From Pseudomonadota bacterium (lineage in GTDB: Bacteria > Pseudomonadota > Gammaproteobacteria > Burkholderiales > Burkholderiaceae_C): a stretch of 64,000 nucleotides of DNA. The stretch is taken from the NCBI GenBank assembly GCA_022566735.1, contig JADFIG010000003.1:124001-188000 (forward strand), read 5' to 3'. Numbering within the stretch: the first letter of the stretch is position 1; each line of letters opens with the position of its first letter. Of the stretch, positions 19,726-28,621 are shown in pieces. Made by a program: the position numbers and the translations under genes. The notes under the pieces were generated by a model. That model was not told where the DNA came from. It saw only the letters and a program-made list of their open reading frames with translations, and made no database searches.

Positions 19726-21111
19726 TCACGCCGCCTGCGCAGGCGCGCACACCTCGTCGACCAGCCGCGCCAGCGTCGCATCCAGCCGGCGCTGGAAGGC
19801 CTGCACATCCGCCTGAGCCGTTTCGGCCAGCTGCCAGGACATCGGCATGCTCAAGCCCCCGTCCAGCTCCACCAGCACCGGCAGCGGCGAGATGCTGTTG
19901 ACCGTCGGCACCAACTGGCTCACGCGCACGCGCGCGCCCGGAGGGTGGATGGCACCGACATCGCCCAGGCTGGTGGCGTGGCAGCTGATGACCGGGAAAC
20001 GCCCGGCCCGCTTGAGCTTCAGGCCGATGTGGCCCACCAGCGTGCGGCCCAGCCAGGGCGTGAGCTCTTCGAGCAGGTAGGTCCAGCACATCTCGCGGCG
20101 GGCATAGCGGGCCTGGCCCTCGCGGATGGCCGCGTCCACCGAGCGCACGCGCTCCGCCCAGGGCTTGCGCCCATCCTGCTCGATGACGAGGAAGGCGCCC
20201 ACGTGGTTGCCCCACAGCGGACCGTGTCCTGCCGATGCCGGATGGTATTTGCGCAGGTTCACCGAGATGCGGATGACGGCGGCCGCCCGCGCATCATCGG
20301 GCGCCTGGTCCAGGAAGGTCTGGGCGATGGCCGACACCAGCAAAGTGTTGAGCGACACCCCCAGCGCGCGCGCGGCCCCGCGCAACTCGGCCACCGGCGT
20401 GGGCACGCTGTGGTGGCTCAGGCCCGTGCTGCTGTAGTGCGGACCCAGCGCGGTGGGCAGTTGCTGGACGTGCACCTCGGCCAGGCGCCGCGCCTCGGCG
20501 CGCTTGTGCCGGCGCGACCGCCAGACCTGCCGCGGCCACTGCCACCCGTGCGCCGGGGCGATGGCGCCCAGCAGGGACGGCGCCTCCAGCGGCATCGGCT
20601 GCAGCGCCAGGCCGTTGAGGCCCCGCAGGATCTGGCGCAGCAGCTCGACCATGGTCATGCCGTCGGCCAGCAGGTGGGGCACACCGAAGATCAGGGCCGG
20701 ACGCTGCGGGTGCGGCGCGAAGTGCGCGCGCAGCCCCAGGCCGCGCTCCAGCGGCAGCACCTCGTTCAAGGCGCGCCAGTGCCAGGCTTGCAGGGCCTCG
20801 GGGTGGTCGAGGTCCACGTCGTGGTGGACCTGGAACGCCAGCGCGAACATCTGGTCGATCAGGGGCCCCTCGGGCAGGATGCGCAGGTGGTAGCGGTGCA
20901 GCCCGGGCTCCAGCGCGGCACGCAGCCTGGGGAAAGCGGTGACCAGCGCACGCAACACGCGGCGCACCAGGCCTTCGTCCACCGGCGCGTTGAAGCGCAT
21001 CAGGTACGGCTGCACCATGGTGCCGGCCAGGCCCTCGATGGCCGCGTAGCCATGCTCGGAGCGGTTGAGCGGGAGGGTGTCGCCGGTCGCGGTCTTGCTC
21101 AGGGAAGCCAT
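19726..21111 (-). CDS. Condensation-fold acyltransferase (CoA-dependent acyltransferase superfamily)
   Basis: A 461-residue protein of the superfamily that includes NRPS condensation domains, wax-ester synthases and alcohol acetyltransferases. The active-site motif HxxxDG is present as PHLLADG near residue 170. The N-terminus LPLNRSEHGYAAIEG and the later SINTLLVSAIAQ-type helix and DVGAIHPPG region also fit. The substrate is unknown. The ATG at 21111 is chosen; a GTG at 21132 would add seven residues. It stands alone, divergent from hemE. Confidence 0.65.
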   Translation of the reverse strand: MASLSKTATGDTLPLNRSEHGYAAIEGLAGTMVQPYLMRFNAPVDEGLVRRVLRALVTAFPRLRAALEPGLHRYHLRILPEGPLIDQMFALAFQVHHDVDLDHPEALQAWHWRALNEVLPLERGLGLRAHFAPHPQRPALIFGVPHLLADGMTMVELLRQILRGLNGLALQPMPLEAPSLLGAIAPAHGWQWPRQVWRSRRHKRAEARRLAEVHVQQLPTALGPHYSSTGLSHHSVPTPVAELRGAARALGVSLNTLLVSAIAQTFLDQAPDDARAAAVIRISVNLRKYHPASAGHGPLWGNHVGAFLVIEQDGRKPWAERVRSVDAAIREGQARYARREMCWTYLLEELTPWLGRTLVGHIGLKLKRAGRFPVISCHATSLGDVGAIHPPGARVRVSQLVPTVNSISPLPVLVELDGGLSMPMSWQLAETAQADVQAFQRRLDATLARLVDEVCAPAQAA

Positions 21112-21219
21112 GCGGCCGATGCTGCCACGCACAGCGTTTGACGCGACTCATGGCTTGTGCGGAGCACCCCCGCGAATGGGTTGTGGGGTGGCGGCAGGCC
21201 GGGCCCGGATGGGACTGCC

Positions 21220-21225
21220 TACAAT
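21220..21225 (+). promoter_or_regulatory. Probable -10 box for a leaderless hemE transcript
   Basis: TACAAT lies six bases before the hemE ATG, so transcription would begin at or next to the A of the start codon. No Shine-Dalgarno sequence is visible before the ATG. No good -35 box is evident. Confidence 0.5.
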
Positions 21226-21231
21226 CCGCGC

Positions 21232-22353
21232 ATGAGCACCGCCCCCGCCGCCCCCACTGCCCCCATCGCCCTGCCCCCGCTGGCCAACGACCGCTTCCTG
21301 CGCGCCTGCCTGCGCCTGCCCACCGACGCCACGCCCGTGTGGCTGATGCGCCAGGCCGGCCGCTATTTGCCCGAGTACCGCGCCACGCGCGACGTCGCCG
21401 GCAGCTTCATGGGCCTGGCCACCAACCCGGAGCTGGCCTGCGAGGTGACGATGCAGCCGCTGCGCCGCTACGACCTGGACGCGGCCATCCTGTTCAGCGA
21501 CATCCTCACCGTGCCCGACGCCATGGGCCTGGGCCTGAGCTTCGCCGCTGGCGAGGGCCCGAAATTCGCCAAGGTCGTGCGCGACGAGGCCGCCGTGGCG
21601 GCGCTGGCCGTGCCCGACATGGACAAGCTGCGCTACGTGTTCGACGCCGTGCGCACCATCCGCCGCGAGCTGTCCGACGCCAACGGCGTGGGCAAGGTGC
21701 CGCTCATCGGCTTCTCGGGCAGCCCCTGGACGCTGGCCTGCTACATGGTCGAAGGCGGCGGCTCGGACGACTACCGCCTGGTCAAGACGCTGATGTACCA
21801 GCGCCCCGACCTGATGCACCGCATCCTGGCCGTCAACGCCGACGCGGTGGCGCTCTACCTCAACACCCAGATCGAAGCCGGCGCACAAGCGGCCATGATT
21901 TTCGACTCCTGGGGCGGCGTGCTGGCCGACGGCGCCTTCCAGCAGTTCAGCCTGGCCTACACGAAGCGCGTGCTGTCGCAACTCAAGCGCGAGCACGACG
22001 GCCACCGCATCCCGCACATCGTCTTCACCAAGGGCGGTGGCCTCTGGCTCGACGAGATCGCCGACAGCGGCTGTGACGTCGTCGGCCTGGACTGGACCAT
22101 GAACCTCTGCCGCGCCCGCCAGATCACCGGCGACCGCGTGGCCCTGCAGGGCAACCTCGACCCCAACGTGCTGTTCGCCCAGCCCGAGCAGGTGCGCGAA
22201 CAGGTCATCCAGACGCTGGACAGCTTCGGCCGCCACACGCCCGGCTGCGGCCACATCTTCAACCTGGGCCACGGCATCAGCCAGTTCACGCCGCCGGAGA
22301 GCGTCTCCGTGCTGGTGGACACGGTGCACGAACACAGCCGCACGCTGCGCTGA
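21232..22353 (+). CDS. hemE: Uroporphyrinogen decarboxylase
   Basis: Decarboxylates the four acetate side chains of uroporphyrinogen III to give coproporphyrinogen III in haem synthesis. The 373-residue protein has the substrate-binding N-terminal [14 protein letters not shown] block, [12 protein letters not shown], and [13 protein letters not shown]. An ATG at 21157 is in frame but would add a non-conserved tail. The ATG at 21232 fits the family and the upstream TACAAT. It is not part of a haem operon here. Confidence 0.96.
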   Translation: MSTAPAAPTAPIALPPLANDRFLRACLRLPTDATPVWLMRQAGRYLPEYRATRDVAGSFMGLATNPELACEVTMQPLRRYDLDAAILFSDILTVPDAMGLGLSFAAGEGPKFAKVVRDEAAVAALAVPDMDKLRYVFDAVRTIRRELSDANGVGKVPLIGFSGSPWTLACYMVEGGGSDDYRLVKTLMYQRPDLMHRILAVNADAVALYLNTQIEAGAQAAMIFDSWGGVLADGAFQQFSLAYTKRVLSQLKREHDGHRIPHIVFTKGGGLWLDEIADSGCDVVGLDWTMNLCRARQITGDRVALQGNLDPNVLFAQPEQVREQVIQTLDSFGRHTPGCGHIFNLGHGISQFTPPESVSVLVDTVHEHSRTLR

Positions 22354-22394
22354 CCGCCTGGCGCTGGGGCGCGCGACGGTTCAGGCCCCGCGGT

Positions 22395-23249
22395 TCAGGC
22401 CTCGTCGCGCGTGGCCATCAGCGCGGCCAGCAGGATGAGGCCACCGCCGGCCAGCACGGCCGGCCGCAGCGTCTCGCCACCGAACCACACGGCCGAGCCC
22501 GAAGCGAACACGATCTCGGTGAGCATGACCACCGAGGTCAGGTGCACCGGGATCTGCGAGGCCCCGTACTGCATGGCCAGGTTGGCCGCGAAGAACGCCA
22601 GGCCCATGGCCGCGGCCAGCAGCAACCAGCCCCAGTCGAACACCGGCCAGGCCGGGATCAGGCCCTGCGAGGCCAGCGCCCAGCCCGCCAGCCCCGGCAG
22701 GCAGACCCCGCCCGAGAACATGGCCAGGGCACGCTCGGCCGAGCTGCGCTGCGCAGCCCGCCGCAGCATCACGTTGGTGAAGGCAAAGCCCATGCCGCCG
22801 ATCAGGCCCAGCCAGTCGGGCAGGCCGGAGAAGCGCGGCCAGCCGCCGTCTTCCGGACGCAGCACCAGCAAGGCGCCGCCCAGGGCCAGCAGCACGCGCA
22901 CCGCTGCCATCGGCGTGATGCGCTCGCCCAGCAGCCACCAGGCCAGGCCGACCGCCCACAGCGGCATCAGGTAGAACAGCAGCACCACGCGCACCACCTC
23001 GCCGGTGGCCACGCCCCAGTTGAAGCTGGCGTTGGTCAGCCCGGTGGCCAGCGCCAGCCACCACAGCGTGGGCGTGCGCCAGAGGCCGCGCCAGGCCTCG
23101 CGCCGGCCCAGGCCGATGACCACCACGCCCATCAGGAAGAACAGCATCGTCGCCCACACCGCGTGCAGGCCCTGGGCCTGGAGCTGGCGCAAAGGCCACC
23201 ACGACAGCCCCCAGACGAAGGCATTGAACAGCAAACCCAGGTACGGCAT
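22395..23249 (-). CDS. EamA family (DMT) permease
   Basis: A 284-residue inner-membrane protein with ten hydrophobic segments arranged as two EamA repeats, the fold of drug/metabolite exporters. The substrate is unknown. The ATG directly follows the stop of rlpA (no gap), so the two are translated from one message. The last bases carry an 11-bp direct repeat (CGGTTCAGGCC at 22377 and 22391) that duplicates the end of the gene. Confidence 0.88.
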   Translation of the reverse strand: MPYLGLLFNAFVWGLSWWPLRQLQAQGLHAVWATMLFFLMGVVVIGLGRREAWRGLWRTPTLWWLALATGLTNASFNWGVATGEVVRVVLLFYLMPLWAVGLAWWLLGERITPMAAVRVLLALGGALLVLRPEDGGWPRFSGLPDWLGLIGGMGFAFTNVMLRRAAQRSSAERALAMFSGGVCLPGLAGWALASQGLIPAWPVFDWGWLLLAAAMGLAFFAANLAMQYGASQIPVHLTSVVMLTEIVFASGSAVWFGGETLRPAVLAGGGLILLAALMATRDEA

Positions 23250-24395
23250 TCAGCGTCGCTCGATGACCAGCGGCTCCAGTTGCAAGGCGCGACGCGCCTG
23301 CGCCGCGGCCACCTGCGCCTCGGCGCGCGAACGGTACGGCCCGGCCTGCAGCTTGAAGAAGGGCGGCTCGTGGAAAACCGCCACCATGGGCAGCAAAGCG
23401 TCGAGTTGCTGGCCGATGCGCTGCTGCAGGCGGTCCACCCCGTCGCGCTGGCCCAGCGTGGCGAGCTGCACCCAGAAGCCCTTGGCGGCTGGCGTGTGGG
23501 CCCGCGAGGGCGAGGGCTGCAGCGAGGCCTGCACGGCAGACTGGCCCTGCGCCGCACCACCGGCGGCCGGGGCCGCCCCTGCGCTCTGGGCCAGGAAGCT
23601 GTCCAGCGGGTCGGCTGCCGCGTCCGCCGCGGCGGCGCCCGGCTCGGTGGCCTCGCCCGCCGCCCACAGCGGTGCGCTGCCTGCGGCCAGCGGGTCGCTG
23701 TCCAGCACCGTGCCGCGCTGCCAGGCGCCCGAGCGGATGTCGTTGAAGGTCAGGCGCGACAGCTCGATCTGGCCCGTGCCCGAGGCCGCGATGTCCAGCT
23801 TGACGGCGGCGGCGTAGCTCAGGTCCATGACCCGGCTGGCGTGGAAGGGACCGCGGTCGTTGACCCGCACGATGATTTCCTTGCCATTGCGCACATTGCG
23901 CACCCGCACGTAGCTGGGGATGGGCAAGGTCTTGTGGGCCGCGGTGAGGCCGTACATGCTGTAGAGCTCGCCGCTGGCCGTGCGGCGGCCATGGAATTTG
24001 TGGCCGTACCAGGAGGCCGCGCCGCGCTCGCTCCAGGCCACGTCGCCCGTCAGCGGGGTGTAGGCCTGGCCCAGCACCACGTAAGGCTTGTTGGGCCCAC
24101 CCGCGCGGATGGGCTCGATCTGGGGCACCGGGTCGGGCAGGCGGGCCAGCTCGGCCAGCGTGGGCGCGCCGGAGGGCGGCGGGCCGTCCTTGTCCGGGGC
24201 GCGCTCGCTTGGGGCCGGCCCTGTGCGCGACGGCCCCCCCGGCCCGCCAGCGCAGCCGCCCAGCTGCAGCAGCCCCCCCGCCGCGGCCAGCGCAGCGACG
24301 CCGGCCAGCAGGCGCGCAACCCCCGGCCACCCGGCGTTGGCCAGGGGCCGGCCAGGGGCGCATCGCGCCAGGGAGGCTCGGGACACAGCGGACAT
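23250..24395 (-). CDS. rlpA: RlpA-like lipoprotein, septal lytic transglycosylase type, with SPOR domain
   Basis: A 381-residue outer-membrane lipoprotein that in Pseudomonas cleaves denuded glycan strands at the septum. The lipobox LGGC places the lipid-linked cysteine at about residue 48. The double-psi beta-barrel domain (about 100-200) has ASWYGHKFHGRRTASGE and the catalytic-site VNDRGPF. A low-complexity Ala/Gly linker leads to a C-terminal SPOR domain (about 300-381, FWVQLATLGQ) that binds septal peptidoglycan. The start may be 24395 or an ATG at 24413; neither has a strong ribosome-binding site. Confidence 0.88.
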   Translation of the reverse strand: MSAVSRASLARCAPGRPLANAGWPGVARLLAGVAALAAAGGLLQLGGCAGGPGGPSRTGPAPSERAPDKDGPPPSGAPTLAELARLPDPVPQIEPIRAGGPNKPYVVLGQAYTPLTGDVAWSERGAASWYGHKFHGRRTASGELYSMYGLTAAHKTLPIPSYVRVRNVRNGKEIIVRVNDRGPFHASRVMDLSYAAAVKLDIAASGTGQIELSRLTFNDIRSGAWQRGTVLDSDPLAAGSAPLWAAGEATEPGAAAADAAADPLDSFLAQSAGAAPAAGGAAQGQSAVQASLQPSPSRAHTPAAKGFWVQLATLGQRDGVDRLQQRIGQQLDALLPMVAVFHEPPFFKLQAGPYRSRAEAQVAAAQARRALQLEPLVIERR

Positions 24396-24504
24396 CCCCG
24401 CACCATAACCCATGCGCGCGCCAAAACCGCGCAGCCCGCCCGGGCTCGCCGGGAGCATCGCACGGCACAATGAAGGCTGTGTGCCGACCCCACCGAGCCC
24501 GAAC

Positions 24505-25764
24505 ATGAATCCCTCCTCGAAACCCGCCTTCGACCACGACTTCGAGCGCGGCATGCGCAACCGCCGGGCCGCCTTGGGCGACGCCTGGGTCGACAAATCC
24601 GTGGCCAAGGCCAACGCCTTCACCGCCGAGTTCCAGCACTTCATCACCGACTACGCCTGGCACGGCGTGTGGGGCCGCCCCGGCCTGGACTGGAAGACCC
24701 GCCGCATCATCGTGATGGCCGTCACCGCCTCCCTGGGCCGCTGGGACGAGTTCGAGATCCACATGCGCGGCTCGCTGACCCCCGGCAACGCCCACACGCT
24801 GAGCATCGACGAGGTCCGCGAGGCCCTCATCCACATCGCCATCTACGCCGGCGTGCCCGCGGCCAACACCGGCTTCGCCAAGGCCCTGGGCATCATGCGC
24901 GAACTGGGGCTCGAACCCCCGGCCCAGCCGGCCGACCAGTCCAGCCACCCCGGCGTGGGCCGCTCCGTCTTCACCTCGACGCGGCCGAAGCTGCACGCCA
25001 CCGTGCGCGAAGCCCGCTGCGGCGAAGCCAGCCACACCGTCGTGCTCAGCCACGCCCTGGGCCAGGACGGCAGCATGTGGGACCTGGTGGCCAACGAGCT
25101 GGCCGCGACCTGCCGCGTCATCTGCCCCGACACCCGCGGACACGGCCGCTCGCAGATCCCCTTCGAGCCGCTGACCCTGACCGACCTGGCCGCCGACGCC
25201 GCCCGCCTGATCGACGAGCTCGCCGAAGGCGGCCCTGTGGTCTGGGTGGGCCTGTCCATGGGCGGCCTGATCGGGCAGGAGCTGGCCCTGCGCTTTCCCG
25301 ACAAGGTCCACGCCCTTGTGCTGGCCAACACCACCAGCGGCTACAACGAGGCCGCGTGCGAGGCCATCGCCCAGCGCATCGCCACCGTCGAGTCGCACGG
25401 CCTGCAGGCCATCAGCACGCCCACCATGGCGCGCTTTTTCAGCGCCGCCTTCCGCGAGACCCAGCCCGCCACCGTGGCACGCCACCAGCGCCTGCTGGAA
25501 GCCACCGACCCCGAGGGCTACACCGCCTGCGCCGCCGCCATCTGCGAGGCCGACTTCAGCGGCAAGCTGCAGCACATCCGCGTGCCCACGCTGGTGGTGG
25601 CCGGCAGCCAGGACGAAAGCACCCCGGTGGACGCGGCCATGCTGCTGGCGCGCGCCATCCCCCGCGCCGAGATGGTCACGCTGCAAGGCTGCGCCCACCT
25701 CAGCGCGGTCGAACAGCCCCAGGCCTTCGCCGAGGTGCTGGGCGAGTTCGTGGCCAGCATCTGA
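24505..25764 (+). CDS. PcaC-PcaD fusion: 4-carboxymuconolactone decarboxylase / 3-oxoadipate enol-lactonase
   Basis: A 419-residue two-domain enzyme predicted to carry out two successive steps of the protocatechuate branch of the beta-ketoadipate pathway. Residues 1-140 are a carboxymuconolactone decarboxylase (GVWGRPGLDWKTRRII, then EIHMRGSL with His86). Residues 155-419 are an alpha/beta hydrolase with nucleophile Ser251 in GLSMGG, an acid in GSQDESTP and a histidine in GCAHLSAVEQ. Actinobacterial PcaL has the two domains in the opposite order, from what I know of that family. No other pca genes are adjacent. Confidence 0.85.
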   Translation: MNPSSKPAFDHDFERGMRNRRAALGDAWVDKSVAKANAFTAEFQHFITDYAWHGVWGRPGLDWKTRRIIVMAVTASLGRWDEFEIHMRGSLTPGNAHTLSIDEVREALIHIAIYAGVPAANTGFAKALGIMRELGLEPPAQPADQSSHPGVGRSVFTSTRPKLHATVREARCGEASHTVVLSHALGQDGSMWDLVANELAATCRVICPDTRGHGRSQIPFEPLTLTDLAADAARLIDELAEGGPVVWVGLSMGGLIGQELALRFPDKVHALVLANTTSGYNEAACEAIAQRIATVESHGLQAISTPTMARFFSAAFRETQPATVARHQRLLEATDPEGYTACAAAICEADFSGKLQHIRVPTLVVAGSQDESTPVDAAMLLARAIPRAEMVTLQGCAHLSAVEQPQAFAEVLGEFVASI

Positions 25765-25801
25765 CGGTGCCGCACCGAGAACGCCCAGTGAGGACGCCAC
25801 T

Positions 25802-27883
25802 TTGAGCCAAGCCCCCGCGATGATGAACCCGGCCCAGATGACGGCCGTGCAGCACCTCGACAGCCCCTGCCTGGTGCTGGCCGGTGCCGGTTCGGGCAAG
25901 ACCCGCGTCATCACCCACAAGATCGCCCGGCTGCTGCAGCCCGGCCCCGGCGCCGACCTCGCGCCCTCGCAGATCGGCGCCATCACCTTCACCAACAAGG
26001 CCGCCGCGGAAATGCGCGACCGGGTCAAGGCCCTGATCGGCGCGAAGGCCGCATCGAAGCTGCTGGTCTGCACCTTCCACTCGCTGGGCGTGCGCCTGCT
26101 GCGCGAGGACGGCGAGGTGCTGGGCCTCAAGCCCAAGTTCTCCATCCTCGACAGCGACGACGTCACCAGCATCCTGCGCGACGCCGGCTCAACCACCGAC
26201 GCAAAACTGGCGCGCAGCTGGCAATGGCAGATCAGCCTGTGGAAGAACATGGGCCTGGACAGCGCCGCGGCCATCAGCCAGGCCGCCAGCGACGACGAGG
26301 CCCTGACCGCGCGCATCATGAAGCTCTACGAAGAGCGCCTGCTGGCCTACCAGGCCGTCGACTTCGACGACCTCATCGGCCTGCCGCTCAAGCTGCTGTC
26401 GGAGCACGCACACGTCGCCCACAAATGGCAGCGCCAGCTGCGCCACGTGCTGGTCGACGAATACCAGGACACCAACGCCACCCAGTACGAGCTGCTCAAG
26501 CTGCTCGTGGGGCCGCAAGGCATCTTCACCGCGGTGGGCGACGACGACCAGTCCATTTACGGCTGGCGTGGCGCCACGCTGGACAACCTCAAGCGCCTGC
26601 CGCAGGACTTCCCCAACCTCAAGGTCATCCCGCTGGAGCAGAACTACCGCTCCACCAGCGCCATCCTGCGCGCGGCCAACAACGTCATCCAGCTCAACCC
26701 CAAGCTGTTCCAGAAGACGCTGTGGTCCGACCTGGGCGAGGGCGAGCCCGTCAAGGTCGCCGAGTGCGACAACGAAGAACACGAGGCCGAGCGCGCCGTG
26801 GCCCGCATCCAGGCCATCCGCGGCGGCATGCTCAGCAACGCCCAGCCGGGCGACTGGCACAACTTCGCCATCCTCTACCGCGCCAACCACCAGGCCCGCC
26901 CCTTCGAGCAGGCCCTGCGCCGCGCCAACATCCCCTACAAGGTCTCGGGCGGCCAGAGTTTCTTCGACCGCGCCGAGATCAAGGACCTGTGCGCCTGGCT
27001 GCGCCTGCTGCTCAACAACGACGACGACCCGGCCTTCCTGCGCGCCGTCACCACGCCCAAGCGCGGCATCGGCCACCAGACCCTGGCCACGCTGGGCGAG
27101 TTCGCCGGCAAGTGGAAGGTCAGCCTGTTCGAGGCCCTGTTCGCCGACTCACTCGCCGCCGTGCTCAACAAGCGCGCCCTGGAAGGGCTGCACGAGTTCG
27201 GCCGCTACATCAACGACTTCGAATACAAGGCCCGCCAGACCTTCGGCAGCGAAGGCGCCAAAGAGATGCTGATGGCGTGGCTCAAGGACATCGGCTACGA
27301 GCAGCACCTGCACGACAACGAAGAAAACGAGAAGGTCGCCGCGGCCCGCTGGACGAACGTGCTGGACTTCATCGACTGGGTGGCCAAGCGCTGCGGCGGC
27401 GACATCGAGACCGATGGCGGCATGACCACCGAAACCGAGAAGCGCAGCGTCATCGAGGTGGCCCAGACCATCGCCCTGATCACCTCCCTGGCCGAGCGCG
27501 ATGCCGACCAGAACGCCGTGGTGCTGTCCACCCTGCACGCCTCCAAGGGCCTGGAGTGGCCGCACGTCGTGCTGGCCGGCGTCAACGAGGGGGTGCTGCC
27601 GTTTTCGCGCGAAGAGGGCGAGATCCCGCCCGGCCAGATCGAGGAAGAGCGCCGCCTGATGTACGTGGGCATCACCCGCGCGCGCCTGAGTTTGAGCGTC
27701 AGCGTGCTCAAGCGCCGCAAGAAGGGCCGCGAGTACGTGCAGGCCGTGCCCAGCCGCTTCGTGGCCGAGATGAAGCTCGGCGAAGGCGGCCCCAAGGAAG
27801 ACCCGCGCGAGAAGCTGCGCCGCCTGCGCGAAGAAATGGCCGCCAAGGCCCGCGGCAGCGAGGTCGCGGCCCGCGCTTCCTGA
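25802..27883 (+). CDS. rep: ATP-dependent DNA helicase Rep (superfamily 1A)
   Basis: A 693-residue 3'-5' helicase that helps replication forks pass obstacles. The motifs occur in order: Walker A AGAGSGKT, Walker B VDEYQDTN, motif III GDDDQSIYGWRGA, motif IV EQNYRS, motif V HASKGLEWP and motif VI YVGITRAR. The GDDDQSIY(S/G)WRGA and NNEEHEAER blocks are closer to Rep than to UvrD, and the length matches Rep. The TTG at 25802 has AGGA seven bases upstream; ATGs at 25820 and 25823 lack this. Confidence 0.92.
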   Translation: MSQAPAMMNPAQMTAVQHLDSPCLVLAGAGSGKTRVITHKIARLLQPGPGADLAPSQIGAITFTNKAAAEMRDRVKALIGAKAASKLLVCTFHSLGVRLLREDGEVLGLKPKFSILDSDDVTSILRDAGSTTDAKLARSWQWQISLWKNMGLDSAAAISQAASDDEALTARIMKLYEERLLAYQAVDFDDLIGLPLKLLSEHAHVAHKWQRQLRHVLVDEYQDTNATQYELLKLLVGPQGIFTAVGDDDQSIYGWRGATLDNLKRLPQDFPNLKVIPLEQNYRSTSAILRAANNVIQLNPKLFQKTLWSDLGEGEPVKVAECDNEEHEAERAVARIQAIRGGMLSNAQPGDWHNFAILYRANHQARPFEQALRRANIPYKVSGGQSFFDRAEIKDLCAWLRLLLNNDDDPAFLRAVTTPKRGIGHQTLATLGEFAGKWKVSLFEALFADSLAAVLNKRALEGLHEFGRYINDFEYKARQTFGSEGAKEMLMAWLKDIGYEQHLHDNEENEKVAAARWTNVLDFIDWVAKRCGGDIETDGGMTTETEKRSVIEVAQTIALITSLAERDADQNAVVLSTLHASKGLEWPHVVLAGVNEGVLPFSREEGEIPPGQIEEERRLMYVGITRARLSLSVSVLKRRKKGREYVQAVPSRFVAEMKLGEGGPKEDPREKLRRLREEMAAKARGSEVAARAS

Positions 27884-27890
27884 AAATCAA

Positions 27891-27925
27891 AGATCAGAAC
27901 GAGAGTGAGCGCTCACATCTGATCT
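27891..27925. repeat. Large imperfect palindrome after rep
   Basis: AGATCAGA (27891-27898) is repeated inverted as TCTGATCT (27918-27925), and inside it lies the perfect 12-bp palindrome GTGAGCGCTCAC (27905-27916). It begins 7 bp after the rep stop. No T-tract follows on either strand, so an operator or mRNA 3'-end structure is more likely than a plain terminator. Confidence 0.55.
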
Positions 27926-27967
27926 GGGTTCTGAGGCCACCCAGGGCCCGGCACGGCGGCCACAGGC

Positions 27968-27997
27968 AAAAAAAACCCAAGGGGTTGAGCCTTGGGT
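27968..27997 (-). terminator. Orphan intrinsic terminator on the minus strand
   Basis: Read on the minus strand, ACCCAAGG - CTCAACC - CCTTGGGT forms an 8-bp stem followed by eight T residues. No minus-strand gene lies upstream of it within the spacer: the nearest, coq7, ends at 28622 beyond the osmC gene. A second ACCCAAGG (28012-28005) could compete for the same right arm. Confidence 0.8.
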
Positions 27998-28092
27998 CGG
28001 GAATCCTTGGGTGGGCAGGTCGCCCAACAGGAGTGGAGATAAGCAAACGGAACAAGCCTGGGTGTGACACAGCCGGTTTCAATAAGTTCCGT
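27968..28092 (-). ncRNA. Candidate small RNA
   Basis: The stretch upstream of the orphan terminator folds: ACGGAAC and GTTCCGT (28092-28086 and 28054-28048 on the minus strand) form a 7-bp stem around a GC-rich inner region, and the RNA would end in the strong terminator. No ORF of note occupies it, and no promoter could be fixed, so the 5' end is a guess. This stretch and the palindrome account for most of the 301-bp spacer between rep and the osmC-type gene. Confidence 0.35.
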
Positions 28093-28184
28093 CCATCCCC
28101 CACATTTTTTTCCGCGGTCGGCCACGGGCACAATCCAGCCTCTGACGGCATCCGATCCACCCTTTTTCCTGCAGGACCCGCATC

Positions 28185-28607
28185 ATGGAATGCACCATCC
28201 ACTGGCAGCCGGCCTCCGGCATGGCCTTCATGGCCGAAACCGGCAGCGGCCACATCATCAACATGGATGGCGCCCCGGACGGCGGCGGCCGCAACCTGGC
28301 GCCCCGGCCGATGGAAACCGTGCTGGCCGGCACCGGCGGCTGCACGGCCTATGACGTGGTGCTCATCCTCAAGCGCGGCCGCCACGACGTGCGCGGCGTG
28401 CAGGTCAAGCTGACGGCCGAGCGCGCCGAGGTGGACCCCAAGGTCTTCACCCAGGTCAACATGCACTTCGTCGTCACCGGCGTGAACCTGCCGGACACCG
28501 CCGTGGCCCGCGCCATCCAGATGTCGCACGAGAAGTATTGCTCGGCGTCCATCATGATCGGCAAGACCGCCGAGATCACGACCAGCTTCGAGATCGTCGC
28601 AGCCTGA
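28185..28607 (+). CDS. OsmC family protein
   Basis: A 140-residue member of the OsmC/Ohr superfamily, many of which reduce organic hydroperoxides with two cysteines. Both cysteines are present: Cys53 in GTGGCTAYDVV and Cys119 in KYCSAS. It is closer to the YhfA-like subgroup than to OsmC or Ohr proper, so the substrate is uncertain. CACAAT at 28128-28133 may be part of its promoter. It converges with coq7, 14 bp apart. Confidence 0.88.
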   Translation: MECTIHWQPASGMAFMAETGSGHIINMDGAPDGGGRNLAPRPMETVLAGTGGCTAYDVVLILKRGRHDVRGVQVKLTAERAEVDPKVFTQVNMHFVVTGVNLPDTAVARAIQMSHEKYCSASIMIGKTAEITTSFEIVAA

Positions 28608-28621
28608 TCCGGCCGCCCGCC

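Noticed and set aside
22377..22401. Direct repeat CGGTTCAGGCC (two copies) as an attachment site
   Set aside because: It is a 14-bp-period duplication at the end of the EamA gene with no integrase or boundary; replication slippage explains it.
22381..26319. A 1312-codon minus-strand frame over EamA, rlpA, pca and rep
   Set aside because: It runs through coding sequence of four recognised genes in other frames or strands and has no family resemblance.
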